64,000 bases of DNA from Parahaliea mediterranea (GTDB lineage: Bacteria > Pseudomonadota > Gammaproteobacteria > Pseudomonadales > Halieaceae). Each line of letters starts with the position of its first letter. The stretch's first letter is position 1. The position numbers and the translations under genes are program-made. The notes under the pieces were generated by a model that ran no database searches, was not told where the DNA came from, and worked only from the letters and a program-made list of their open reading frames with translations. Positions 49,393 to 57,782 of the stretch are shown in pieces. Where the stretch lies: contig NZ_JAFKCZ010000006.1 in assembly GCF_017255185.1 (NCBI RefSeq), positions 124,001-188,000 of the forward strand, written 5' to 3'.

Positions 49393-49515
49393 GGCAAACT
49401 CCATTTTTTTGTTAGCGGTTCACGCCCCACGGCCGGTACGACAGTCGTCGCGGCGGGCGGTCTACGGAGATTAACAGAGTGCCCGCGCGCAAATAAGTCG
49501 CCCGGCCGACAATTC

Positions 49516-50970
49516 TCAGGGGTGTAGCAACCAAAAACTGATACTGCGGGGAGGCAGGCGCGGCTCCACCGGCAGGGGCGGAAAGTCCCCGAGTTCGACC
49601 CGGCCCTTGCGCAGCGAGGGTTTCACCCCGTTGATGCGCAGCCTGCGGCTGCCCGGGTGCTTGGCGGTCAGGGTGTAGCGCTCCAGGGGTTCCGGGAAAC
49701 CCTCGAGGTTCACCGCCAGCGGCGTGTCGTGGAGGTTGATCAGCAACAGGGTGCGCATGTCCCGCGTGGGGTGCGCATGCAGGTAGGCCCGCAGGCGCGG
49801 GTCGCTGCTGCGCACGCTGTAGACGGTTTCGCCCATCAGGCGCCGCCACAGCCAGCTCACCCAGTAGTCGGGGCGGGGCTTGAGGGTAAGCCGGTCGATC
49901 AGCCCGTAATCGCCCCCGATCAGCGCCTGGCGCACCATCACCCGCTGTCCCAGGGTGGCGCCCATGCCCAGCTGGTCGGCCCACCAGAAACTGGAGGCCC
50001 AGCGATCGGACAGGAAGGGCTGGCCGCCGCACTGGGCGGAGCCGGTCTCCCCGGTCCACAGCTCCGCCCGCGGCTGGAACCGGTCGCGCAGGCGGGCCAG
50101 CTGCCGGCTGTAACGGGCGAAATCCTCGAAAGACCTGGGGTCCAGCATGTGCCGCTCCCGGGCCGCGCGGGTGCGCACCGGGCTGCGCTCGCTCTGGAAG
50201 GGGTAGTAGTGCCAGTCGACGATGTCCAGGCCGTTTTCGAGGCTGGCGAGGAAGCGCGGGGTAATGCGTGAGAACGGTCGCACGGTCTCCCCCAGCCGCG
50301 GCCAGAAGGCGCTGCCCGGCCCCGAGATGCGGGCCTGCGGGAAATAGCGGCGCACCAGGCGGGTAAAAGTGTCGTAGTCCGCCGCCAGGCGCCGCGCCCG
50401 CGGCTGGGAGCGCAGGCCGTGAAAGGCCCAGTAGGCATTGAGTTCGTTGCCCAGCTCGAAGACGTCGATCCGCTGGCCCCGCTCCACGCTGTACCGCAGC
50501 AGGCGCTCCAGCTCGCCGCCCTCCCAGCTGCCGTGCTCGCTGCGGCGGAACAGGCCGTACTTGCAGGTAAAGATCAGCCCCAGGTCGTGACGCGCGATAA
50601 AGGCCTGCAGGCTGTCCCACTGTTCCCGTTTTAGCACCAGCGCCTGCTTTTCCCCGGGCGGCGCCTCGAAATAGTGGATTTTGTCCGCCTCGGAACCGCC
50701 GATGCGCAAATAGGCCGGCCCCAGCGAGGCCACCAGCCGGTCCAGCTTTTTACTGTCCAGGGACAGGGGCGGCACCGGCAGCGTGCCCACGCCGCGGCGG
50801 GCGCGGGTCGCGCCCTCCCACCACAGGCCGCCAGCGAACACCGAAATATCGATGGACCAGGACAGATAGCGCGGATCGACGCGCCGCAGGGGCGCGTGGT
50901 GCAACAGCAAAACATCCGCCGGAGCCGTGTCGCTCACGGCTGCCGGGGTCCGGCGCCAGGCGAAGTTCAC
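49516..50970 (-). CDS. Heparanase-like GH79-family glycoside hydrolase
   Basis: This 484-residue protein aligns well with animal heparanase (GH79), which cleaves glucuronosyl bonds in heparan sulfate. The barrel has YLSWSIDISVFAGGLWW, the PAYLRIGGSEADK match to the family, the acid/base Glu176 in ELGNELNAYW, and the nucleophile Glu308 in WTGETGSAQCGG. It then follows heparanase closely through LSDRWASSFWWADQLGM, MVRQALIGGDYGL and DYWVSWLWRRLMG, to a C-terminal beta-sandwich. Surprisingly, no signal peptide is visible at the N-terminus (MNFAWRRTPAAVSDTAPADV), so export or a missing leader must be explained. Bacterial GH79 enzymes often act on glucuronides, so heparan itself is only one possibility. 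It is a stand-alone gene downstream of a terminator. Confidence 0.85.
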   Translation of the reverse strand: MNFAWRRTPAAVSDTAPADVLLLHHAPLRRVDPRYLSWSIDISVFAGGLWWEGATRARRGVGTLPVPPLSLDSKKLDRLVASLGPAYLRIGGSEADKIHYFEAPPGEKQALVLKREQWDSLQAFIARHDLGLIFTCKYGLFRRSEHGSWEGGELERLLRYSVERGQRIDVFELGNELNAYWAFHGLRSQPRARRLAADYDTFTRLVRRYFPQARISGPGSAFWPRLGETVRPFSRITPRFLASLENGLDIVDWHYYPFQSERSPVRTRAARERHMLDPRSFEDFARYSRQLARLRDRFQPRAELWTGETGSAQCGGQPFLSDRWASSFWWADQLGMGATLGQRVMVRQALIGGDYGLIDRLTLKPRPDYWVSWLWRRLMGETVYSVRSSDPRLRAYLHAHPTRDMRTLLLINLHDTPLAVNLEGFPEPLERYTLTAKHPGSRRLRINGVKPSLRKGRVELGDFPPLPVEPRLPPRSISFWLLHP

Positions 50971-51046
50971 GACTTCACTCCGGCGGCAACTGTCGGTGGG
51001 GGTTCATCATCCGCTCGGGATAATGCAAGAAAAATGTTACAGAATT

Positions 51047-51074
51047 GACACGGCGGCCGACCGGCCGCCGTGTC
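51047..51074 (-). terminator. Strong stem-loop after rhlE
   Basis: GACACGGCGGCC (51047-51058) pairs perfectly with GGCCGCCGTGTC (51063-51074) around the loop GACC. It begins 9 bases after the rhlE stop, and in the direction of transcription it is followed by AATTCTGTAACATTTTT, partly T-rich. It separates rhlE from the heparanase-like gene. Confidence 0.75.
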
Positions 51075-51082
51075 CCGCGCCC

Positions 51083-52363
51083 CTACCCTCGGCGACGGTT
51101 ATCGGAGGCGCCGCCGGAGCGTCGGCCACGCCCGCCGCGGCGGCGGCGCGCGCCCGGCGCCGCGGCGCGCTCGTCCCGGCCGCGGGACTGCGGTCGGGCG
51201 GCGGCCGGGGCCCGGCCCTCGGGCACCCGGTGCTCGGGCTCGAAGCCCTCCACCGCTTCCCGGGGCAGGGTCTGGCGAATCAGTTTCTCGATGCCGCGCA
51301 GGTAGTCGGCCTCGTCGGCGCTGACCAGGGAGTAGGCCCGGCCGGCGGCGCCGGCGCGACCGGTGCGGCCGATGCGGTGCACGTAGTCCTCGGCGACGTT
51401 GGGCAGGTCGAAGTTCACCACCTGGGGCAACTGTTCGATATCCAGCCCGCGGGCGGCGATGTCGGTGGCCACCAGGGCCTGGATCCGGCCCTGCTTGAAA
51501 TCGCCCAGGGCGCGGGTCCGCGCGTTCTGGCTCTTGTTGCCGTGGATGGCCGCGGAGGGAATGCCCGCTTTTTCCAATTGCTGGCTGAGGCGGTTGGCGC
51601 CGTGCTTGGTGCGCGTGAACACCAGCACCTGGTGCCAGTCATTGTCGCGCACCAGGTGGCTCAACAGGGCCGTCTTGCGCTGCTTGTCCACCGGATAGAC
51701 CCACTGCTTGACGGTGTCGGCGGTGGCGTTGGGCGGTGTCACCGAGACCTTCACCGGGTCCACCAGGTAACCCCGCGCCAGCGTGCTGATCTCGCCGGAA
51801 AAGGTGGCGGAGAACATCAGCGTCTGGCGCGCCTCGGGCAGCAATTTCACGATGCGGCGGATGTCGTGGATAAAGCCCATGTCCAGCATGCGGTCGGCCT
51901 CGTCCAGCACCAGCACCTCCAGCGCGGAGAAATCCACCGCGCCCTGGCCGTGCAGGTCCAGCAGGCGACCGGGGGTGGCGACCAGGACATCCACGCCGCG
52001 CGCCAGGCGGGCGATCTGCGGATTGATCTTGACCCCGCCGAACACGCAGGCGGAACGGGTCTGAAGATAGCGGCTGTAGGCCTCCACATTGTCGTGCACC
52101 TGGGCCGCGAGCTCCCGGGTCGGGGTCAGCACCAGGGCCCGGCAGTGGCGGCCCGCCGGCGCAGGACCGGCGGCGAGGCGGTGCAGCAGCGGCAGGGTAA
52201 AGGCGGCGGTCTTGCCGGTGCCGGTCTGGGCGGCGGCCATGACATCGCGGCCGGCAAGCACCGGGGGTATGGCCTGCGCCTGCACCGGCGAGGGCGTGTC
52301 GTAGCCCTGCTCGGTCACGGCACGCAACAGGCTCTCGGACAAGCCGAGATCTTTAAAATTCAT
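51083..52363 (-). CDS. rhlE: DEAD-box RNA helicase RhlE-like
   Basis: This 426-residue ATP-dependent RNA helicase has all DEAD-box motifs: the Q motif ([28 protein letters not shown]), [51 protein letters not shown] and [10 protein letters not shown]. The C-terminal tail (about 375-426) is Arg/Gly-rich, like RhlE/SrmB tails that bind RNA, and ends [10 protein letters not shown]. Two adjacent ATG codons begin the frame; the second (52363) starts the conserved MNFKDLGL. RhlE proteins assist ribosome assembly and RNA turnover, often at low temperature. A single-gene unit with its own terminator. Confidence 0.95.
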   Translation of the reverse strand: MNFKDLGLSESLLRAVTEQGYDTPSPVQAQAIPPVLAGRDVMAAAQTGTGKTAAFTLPLLHRLAAGPAPAGRHCRALVLTPTRELAAQVHDNVEAYSRYLQTRSACVFGGVKINPQIARLARGVDVLVATPGRLLDLHGQGAVDFSALEVLVLDEADRMLDMGFIHDIRRIVKLLPEARQTLMFSATFSGEISTLARGYLVDPVKVSVTPPNATADTVKQWVYPVDKQRKTALLSHLVRDNDWHQVLVFTRTKHGANRLSQQLEKAGIPSAAIHGNKSQNARTRALGDFKQGRIQALVATDIAARGLDIEQLPQVVNFDLPNVAEDYVHRIGRTGRAGAAGRAYSLVSADEADYLRGIEKLIRQTLPREAVEGFEPEHRVPEGRAPAAARPQSRGRDERAAAPGARRRRGGRGRRSGGASDNRRRG

Positions 52364-52482
52364 CATTGGGTATCTCTGACAGGAAAAGGGGTGCTGACGG
52401 AAGAGCACTGTCAGCGAGTGCGAAGGCTGGGCATCATACGCGAATCCGGCAGGGTTTCAATGCCGGACCAAAACGACAGCGG

Positions 52483-53277
52483 CTAGCGCAATACGCCGAA
52501 CAGCGCCGCGTGGTCCGACAATTCCCGCCAGTGTCCGTCGCCCAGGCACTGGCAGGACACCGGTTCGAGGCCGCGATAGTAAATGCGGTCCACGGGAAAC
52601 ACCGGCGCCCACACCGGAAAGGTGCGGGCGTGGCGGCCGGTCAATTGCACGAACAGCTCCGTCAGGCCCAGCTCGGCCTTGAGATGGCGCTCGGCCTGCA
52701 TCCGCCAGTCGTTGAAGTCCCCGGCGATGATCATCGGCTCGTCCCGGGGCACATGCTCCTCGATGCGCTCGACCAGGGTACGCATCTGCGCCCGGCGCTC
52801 CCGTTCCAGCAGCCCCAGGTGCACGCAGAGGGTGTGCAGCGGCGCCTCGTACCCGGGAATATCGATCACCCCGTGCAGGATGCTGCGGCTGGAGCGGGGA
52901 AACAGGGCGATGTCGATGTTTTCCCAGCGGGTGAAGGGGTGCATGCTGAGGATGGCGTTGCCGTGGTCGCCCTTGCGGTAAATGGCGTTGCAGCCGTAGG
53001 CGTAGTGGGGCCAGGCCTGGTCGGCCAGGTATTCGAAATGGGGCTGCTCGGGGTAGGAAGCCCGGCGCCGCTTGCGCGCGCTCTTCTCGGCGTAGCCGTG
53101 GATTTCCTGCAGGAAGACAATGTCCGCCCCGGTCTGGGCGATACGCTCGCGCATCGCGTCCAGCATAAAGCGCCGGTTGCCGGTGCAGTAGCCCTTGTGC
53201 ACATTGTAGGTGAGGATGTGCAGCGGAGGCCGCGCGCCGGCCTGCTCCCCGTCCCGCCGTTTGCGCGCTAAACCCAT
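52483..53277 (-). CDS. Endonuclease/exonuclease/phosphatase family protein (YbhP-like)
   Basis: This 264-residue cytoplasmic protein of the EEP superfamily closely resembles E. coli YbhP. Conserved strings are LTYNVHKGY, FLQEIHG, HGNAILSMHPF, HTLCVHLGLLERERRAQ, AGDFNDWR and LSDHAALFG, which hold the metal and catalytic residues. In E. coli the relative lies beside the cardiolipin synthase ClsB; no such gene is next to it here. The ATG at 53275-53277 is preferred because it directly precedes the basic leader KRRDGEQ; the open frame extends 37 codons upstream with no family similarity. Substrate unknown; phosphodiesterase activity is inferred from the family. Confidence 0.9.
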   Translation of the reverse strand: MGLARKRRDGEQAGARPPLHILTYNVHKGYCTGNRRFMLDAMRERIAQTGADIVFLQEIHGYAEKSARKRRRASYPEQPHFEYLADQAWPHYAYGCNAIYRKGDHGNAILSMHPFTRWENIDIALFPRSSRSILHGVIDIPGYEAPLHTLCVHLGLLERERRAQMRTLVERIEEHVPRDEPMIIAGDFNDWRMQAERHLKAELGLTELFVQLTGRHARTFPVWAPVFPVDRIYYRGLEPVSCQCLGDGHWRELSDHAALFGVLR

Positions 53278-53492
53278 GACCTGCCGCGTGACCCCGCTAC
53301 CCCGGTTACAAACCGCCCACACTATAGCCCAGTCTCCGCCAGAGTTGGACCACCCGCACGCAACTAGTTTGCTAAACCGCGGCGACAATAGTGCGCCTCG
53401 ACGTTGTCTTCTACCTGCGCGCCGGTAGAATGCCTGCTGTACGGGTCGCCCCTACGACCCCCGAATTGAGCATCAATAGCGGAGACAAGACC

Positions 53493-54269
53493 TTGGCCAA
53501 ACTGACTTACAGCCCCTCAACCCCCGTGATCATCACCGGCGCCTGCTCCGGTATCGGCCGGGCCTGCGCCGAGGTACTGGCGGAGGCCGGCCGCCCACTC
53601 GCCCTGTGGGACCTCGACCCGGCCAGCGCCGACAGCCTGGCGGCCGGGCTGCAACAACAACACGGCATCCGCTGCGTGGGGCTGGGCGTGGATGTGGCCG
53701 ACCTCGAGGCTATCGCCGCCGGCGTCAACGCCAGTCGCGAGGCCCTGGGCACCCTGGGCGGACTGGTGCACAGCGCGGGGGTCAGCGGCGTCTCGACCCT
53801 GGAGCAGCTGAGCCCACAGACCTGGCAACAGGTGCTGGACATCAACCTGCGGGCGCAGGTTTTCATCCTCCAGGCCATGCTCGACGACCTCAAGGCCAGC
53901 CCCGGCGCCGCGGTGGTGGGCATCGCCTCGATAAACGCCACCCTGGGCAACCGCATGAACCCCTCCTACAGCGCCTCCAAAGGCGGCATGCTGGCGGTCA
54001 ATCGCGCGCTGGCGGATGAGCTGGCGGACAGCGGCATCCGCATCAACGCGGTCTCGCCGGGCCAGATTGCCACCCCCATGCTGCTACAGGGCCTGGAGCA
54101 CGCGCCGGGGCAAAAGGAGGCCTTCGAGCGCCACATCCTATTGGGGCGCCTGGGGCAACCCCGGGAAATCGCCACCGCGGTGCGCTTCCTGCTGTCCGAC
54201 GACGCCAGCTACATCACCGCCACTGAATTGGTGGTGGACGGCGGCAACCTGTCATCCCAAAGAGGATAG
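53493..54269 (+). CDS. SDR-family oxidoreductase, probable TTG start
   Basis: This 258-residue short-chain dehydrogenase has the nucleotide motif TGACSGIG (about 14-21), LWDLD after the second strand (favouring NAD), HSAGVSG, the catalytic Ser in SINATLG, and the YSASKGG Tyr/Lys pair. PGQIATPML and the ending VVDGGNLSS are typical. The open frame begins at a GTG at 53391, but the upstream 34 residues have no homology; a TTG at 53493 lies 8 bases after GGAG (53481-53484) and precedes the conserved fold, so it is the likely start. The substrate is unknown. It is convergent with the ATP-grasp ligase gene. Confidence 0.85.
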   Translation: MAKLTYSPSTPVIITGACSGIGRACAEVLAEAGRPLALWDLDPASADSLAAGLQQQHGIRCVGLGVDVADLEAIAAGVNASREALGTLGGLVHSAGVSGVSTLEQLSPQTWQQVLDINLRAQVFILQAMLDDLKASPGAAVVGIASINATLGNRMNPSYSASKGGMLAVNRALADELADSGIRINAVSPGQIATPMLLQGLEHAPGQKEAFERHILLGRLGQPREIATAVRFLLSDDASYITATELVVDGGNLSSQRG

Positions 54270-54290
54270 TGCCGCGTAGCCACCGCGGCG

Positions 54291-55277
54291 TTACAGCGCG
54301 GCGGCCTGTTCCGCCAGCGGCACCATGCGGCCCACGCTGAAACGCTCCCGCGCCCGGGCGATGCGTTCGGCGTCGGTATCGAACTCGTCGGCGATCTCGT
54401 CGGCGATCTTCAGGCGGCCGATTAGCCCCTCCTGATTGGCCACCTGGATGGACAGCCCCGGCCGCGCGTTGAGCTCCAGCAGCATCGGGCCCTGCTGGCG
54501 GTCCAGGACAATATCCGCCCCCAGGTAGCCCAGGCCGCACATCTCGGCGCAGCCCGCCGCCAGTTCCAGGATCTGCTGCCAGTAGGGCAACTGCAGGTCG
54601 TCGAAGCTGGCCCCGGTATCCGGGTGGTGGGTCACCAGGCGGCCCTGTTGCACCGCCGCCACCGGGCGCCCGCTGCCGATATCGATCCCCACGCCCACCG
54701 CGCCCTGGTGCAGGTTGGCCTTGCCGTCGGAGGCGTGGGTGGCGCAGCGGATCATGGCCATCACCGGCACCCCGCGGTAGACGATCACCCGGATGTCGGG
54801 CACGCCCTCGTGGCTGTAGCGGGCCATCATCGGATCGAAGTCGAGCAGGGCCTCGATCATCGCCTGGTCGTTGCGCCCCCCCAGGCTGTGCAGCCCGGCG
54901 AGGATATTGGAGGCGTGACGGCGCAGGGCGTCGGCATCGACCACCGCGCCGGAGGATTTCACGAAGTGGTCGCCATCGCGGCCGGTGATTACCAGGATGC
55001 CCTTGCCGCCACTGCCCTGCACCGGCTTGATGACAAAGCTGTCGCGCTCGAACAGGGCCTCCACCATCGGCGCCACCTGGAACTGGTATTCGATCACCCC
55101 GTACATTTCCGGCGTGGGAATGCCGCGCTCCAGGGCGGCGGTCTTGGTGTGGAGCTTGTTGTCCACCAGGCGGTAGTAACCGCGGGGATTGTAGCGACCG
55201 ATGTAGCCGACGTTGCGCCGGTTCATGCCCAGGATGCCCAGCTTGCGCAGTTTGCGCGGCGAGATCAGCTGGATCAC
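54291..55277 (-). CDS. Alpha-L-glutamate ligase-like ATP-grasp protein (RimK-related)
   Basis: This 328-residue ATP-grasp ligase is related to RimK, which adds glutamate to a protein C-terminus. The ATP-grasp domain spans about residues 60-300 with FVIKPVQGSGGKGILVI, VYRGVPVMAMIRCATHASDGKANLHQGAVGVGID and GPMLLELNARPGLSIQVAN, which supply the Mg and ATP sites. The start GTG (55277) overlaps the stop of the membrane-protein gene as GTGA. It is the third gene of a set always seen together with a retropepsin-like lipoprotein and an inactive transglutaminase membrane protein. An amidoligase tagging role has been proposed for this family; the target is unknown. Confidence 0.9.
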   Translation of the reverse strand: MIQLISPRKLRKLGILGMNRRNVGYIGRYNPRGYYRLVDNKLHTKTAALERGIPTPEMYGVIEYQFQVAPMVEALFERDSFVIKPVQGSGGKGILVITGRDGDHFVKSSGAVVDADALRRHASNILAGLHSLGGRNDQAMIEALLDFDPMMARYSHEGVPDIRVIVYRGVPVMAMIRCATHASDGKANLHQGAVGVGIDIGSGRPVAAVQQGRLVTHHPDTGASFDDLQLPYWQQILELAAGCAEMCGLGYLGADIVLDRQQGPMLLELNARPGLSIQVANQEGLIGRLKIADEIADEFDTDAERIARARERFSVGRMVPLAEQAAAL

Positions 55278-56803
55278 TGCTGTTTCACCATCTCGCGGAA
55301 ACGGTACAACTCGGACAGCCGGTAACCGGTGTACTTGCCGAACAACAGCACCACGCCGAGCAGGCTGAGCAACAATTCGGGGAAGTTGAAGGTGAGGTGT
55401 TCCACCACCGGAATGGACATCACCAGGTAGGCCAGCACGGCCACGATCAAGCTGCCGGTCCCCTGGATCAGCACCTCGTGTCCGCCCTCCTCCTCCCAGA
55501 GGATGGACATCCGCTCCACCGTCCAGGACAGGATGATCGCCGGGAAGAAGGTGACCGTGAGCGCCTGGTCGAGCCCCAGCTTGTAGCTGACCACCGCCAG
55601 GACGGCCATCAGCAGGATCACCACGATCACCACCGCCGACACCCGGGCCACCAGCAGCAAATTGAGGTGCGACAGCCAGGAGCGGATCCACAGGCCCACG
55701 CCGACCAGCGACAGGAAGATCGCCAGCCCCACCCACAGCGTGGTCTGGATAAAGGCGATGGCGATCAGCACCGGCATGAAGGTGCCCGAGGTCTTGAGCC
55801 CGACCAGGATACGCAGGATCACCACCACGAAGGTCGCCACCGGCACCAGCAACAGGCCCTTGAAGATGCCCTGCTGTTCCACCGGCAGGGCGTAGATGGA
55901 GAAATCCAGCAGCGCGAACTGGTCGCTCTGCTGCTCCATGGTCACCACCGTCTTGGCCGGCAGGCTGTTGTTGACCAGGGCGAATTCCAGGCTGGAATCG
56001 CGCCCGCCCACCACGCGCAGAATGGTCCCCGGGCCGCGCTGCCAGACAAAGAAATCGTCGGGCAGCCCCACCTCGCCGGTGTCCGGGTCGAGCAGCTGCC
56101 AGTCGCTGCCGTCGTGAATCTCGATCAGCACGCTCAGGGTCTGCCGGCGCCGGCCGTCCTGCAGCCGGATACCCTGGACCCGGTGGGCCGGGATGTCGGC
56201 AAAGGCCAGCACGTCGAGCATCAGCGATTCCCGGGAACCGCCGTAACTGTCCAGCAGGAAGGCCGCGTCGGGACCCGCCTCCTCGCGGTTGAGGTGCTGG
56301 ATCATCAGCCGGGCCATGCTCCCGGGGCCGGTGGAGGTTTCCTGCAGCACCTCCACCAGGCGCTCCATCGCGGTGAGCTGGTCCGCCTCCAGGCGCGGCT
56401 TGTCGGCCACCGCCACCGGAAACCCGGGCAGGCCGTCGCGATTGGCGCGGTAGGCCTGGATTTTGTAGTAGAGCGTGGTCGGGTGGTCGAGGGTCTGGCG
56501 GGTCCAGTTGGCCCGGGGGCGGCCGCCGCTGTCCTCGACGGTGAAGCCAAAGCCCGAGGACGCGAAGTGCTCGTCCAGCAGCACCCAGCCGCCCAGGGCC
56601 TGGGGCAGTTGCAGGGCGACGTCCACCGGGCCCGCCGCCGGCTTGAAGCTGACCTTGGACTCAATGGTCCACACTTCGCGGGATTCACCCGGCAGCAGAG
56701 GCAAACCCAGGCGCGCGGTCTTGTACAGGGTCAGCCCCAGGCCGAACAGGATCAGTACCGCGGCCACCAGGCCAATCTGTATACGCGAGGCAACCATGAT
56801 CAA
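55274..56803 (-). CDS. Inactive transglutaminase / seven-transmembrane protein
   Basis: This 509-residue membrane protein has an N-terminal helix (about 8-27), a long extracytoplasmic part (about 30-300) containing a transglutaminase-like domain, and six to seven membrane helices from about 320 to 500 (LVPVATFVVVILRILVGL, PVLIAIAFIQTTLWVGLAIFLSL, ARVSAVVIVVILLMAVLAVVS and others). The family is named for the loss of the transglutaminase catalytic triad. The start overlaps the previous stop by four bases (ATGA), and the following ligase start overlaps its stop, so the three genes are translationally coupled. It probably presents or anchors a substrate for the ligase; no activity has been shown. 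Confidence 0.88.
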   Translation of the reverse strand: MIMVASRIQIGLVAAVLILFGLGLTLYKTARLGLPLLPGESREVWTIESKVSFKPAAGPVDVALQLPQALGGWVLLDEHFASSGFGFTVEDSGGRPRANWTRQTLDHPTTLYYKIQAYRANRDGLPGFPVAVADKPRLEADQLTAMERLVEVLQETSTGPGSMARLMIQHLNREEAGPDAAFLLDSYGGSRESLMLDVLAFADIPAHRVQGIRLQDGRRRQTLSVLIEIHDGSDWQLLDPDTGEVGLPDDFFVWQRGPGTILRVVGGRDSSLEFALVNNSLPAKTVVTMEQQSDQFALLDFSIYALPVEQQGIFKGLLLVPVATFVVVILRILVGLKTSGTFMPVLIAIAFIQTTLWVGLAIFLSLVGVGLWIRSWLSHLNLLLVARVSAVVIVVILLMAVLAVVSYKLGLDQALTVTFFPAIILSWTVERMSILWEEEGGHEVLIQGTGSLIVAVLAYLVMSIPVVEHLTFNFPELLLSLLGVVLLFGKYTGYRLSELYRFREMVKQQ

Positions 56804-57447
56804 TCCAGCAGATGGCGTTGGCTGACGTCGACGATGGCGACATCAGTCAGGAAATTGCGGCCGATGATCAGGGGGTACTCGAAATCCGGCCGGTTCGACA
56901 GGCTGACCTCGATCAGCGAGCGCTCCTCCCCCACCGCGACCCACAGGCGCACCACGTAGCGGCGCTCGATCAGGCTCTCCCCCTTTTTCACGTTGATCCG
57001 GCGCACCAGCTCCGCGTCCACCGGGTGTATCTCCCCCGACGCCGGATCAAGCAGCTCGAACTGCACGTAGCGCTTGCCGTCCTTCTCCAGCTGGCGCACG
57101 TTCTCGGCGTGAATGGAGGTGGTCTCGGTACCGGTGTCGATGCGCGCTTCCAGACGCAAGCCCGGGGGCTCCAGCGTCGCCCACTCCACCGCGCCGATCA
57201 CCGTGAGGCCCAGTTCGCCGGCGGTGGCGGGCACCCGGGTGGGGACTTCCACACGTTTTTCCACCACGCGCTCGACCACCGGCGCCCCGGGGCAGGCCCG
57301 GGCCTCGCAGACCGGGCATTCCACTGCCGGTGCCGGCGGGCAACTGGCTATGGGCGCGTCGACTACCGCCTCGCGCTGGGGTGTCACACTACAGCCAGCC
57401 AACAGCATAATGGCAACCAGAGGGGCCAACCCGGTCGTCAATTTCAT
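56800..57447 (-). CDS. Retropepsin-like (RimK-associated) aspartic protease lipoprotein
   Basis: This 215-residue protein has a lipobox LLAGC near residue 19, a Cys/Pro-rich linker (PVCEARACPGAP), and a C-terminal domain of the ATP-dependent zinc protease/RimK-associated family. That domain has a retropepsin-like active-site core EARIDTGTETTSIHA, with a DTG triad, and the closing FEYPLIIGRNFL. The family was named for zinc, but the DTG/GRN pattern is that of an aspartic protease. It is the first gene of the three-gene set. A lipid-anchored periplasmic location is expected. Its proteolytic activity is inferred from the motif, and the substrate is unknown. Confidence 0.88.
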   Translation of the reverse strand: MKLTTGLAPLVAIMLLAGCSVTPQREAVVDAPIASCPPAPAVECPVCEARACPGAPVVERVVEKRVEVPTRVPATAGELGLTVIGAVEWATLEPPGLRLEARIDTGTETTSIHAENVRQLEKDGKRYVQFELLDPASGEIHPVDAELVRRINVKKGESLIERRYVVRLWVAVGEERSLIEVSLSNRPDFEYPLIIGRNFLTDVAIVDVSQRHLLD

Positions 57448-57550
57448 CGCAACTCCCTGCTACCCGTACCACCTTGCCCCGGTCAGCGAGTACTCCGCCG
57501 GGGACGAAACCCGCCGGGATAGTACCACAAGCGGGGCGCAAACAGGCCAG

Positions 57551-57569
57551 GTGCGGGCAATGCCCGCAC
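57551..57569. promoter_or_regulatory. Perfect dyad in the 335-base divergent interval
   Basis: GTGCGGGCAATGCCCGCAC is a near-perfect palindrome (9-base arms about one central base). It lies 104 bases upstream of the retropepsin-like gene start. No T-run follows on either strand, so a regulator site or leader hairpin is more likely than a terminator. The rest of 57448-57782 has no gene I can support. Confidence 0.4.
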
Positions 57570-57690
57570 CCCGGCGCCACTGGTGGCCGAGCAAGGGATA
57601 TTGCCGGTTGAATATTCTGGACCGGGGCCAGGGACGCGGTAGCGATGCCGCGGCCCACCCGCGTTCGCCCGGCGGCCGATGTGAAACCCG

Positions 57691-57704
57691 CCATCGATCG
57701 ATGG
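57691..57704. promoter_or_regulatory. 14-bp perfect palindrome before the BCCT gene
   Basis: CCATCGATCGATGG is perfectly palindromic and lies 79 bases before the BCCT start codon, in the usual place for an operator. No matching half-site is known to me; a BetI-type role is speculative. Confidence 0.4.
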
Positions 57705-57782
57705 TACCCTTGCGCCGCTCTCCCGCTCACGTTGCCCGCCCGGACGAACACCCTCCGGCCGGCGACAGGACAAGGACCGCGA

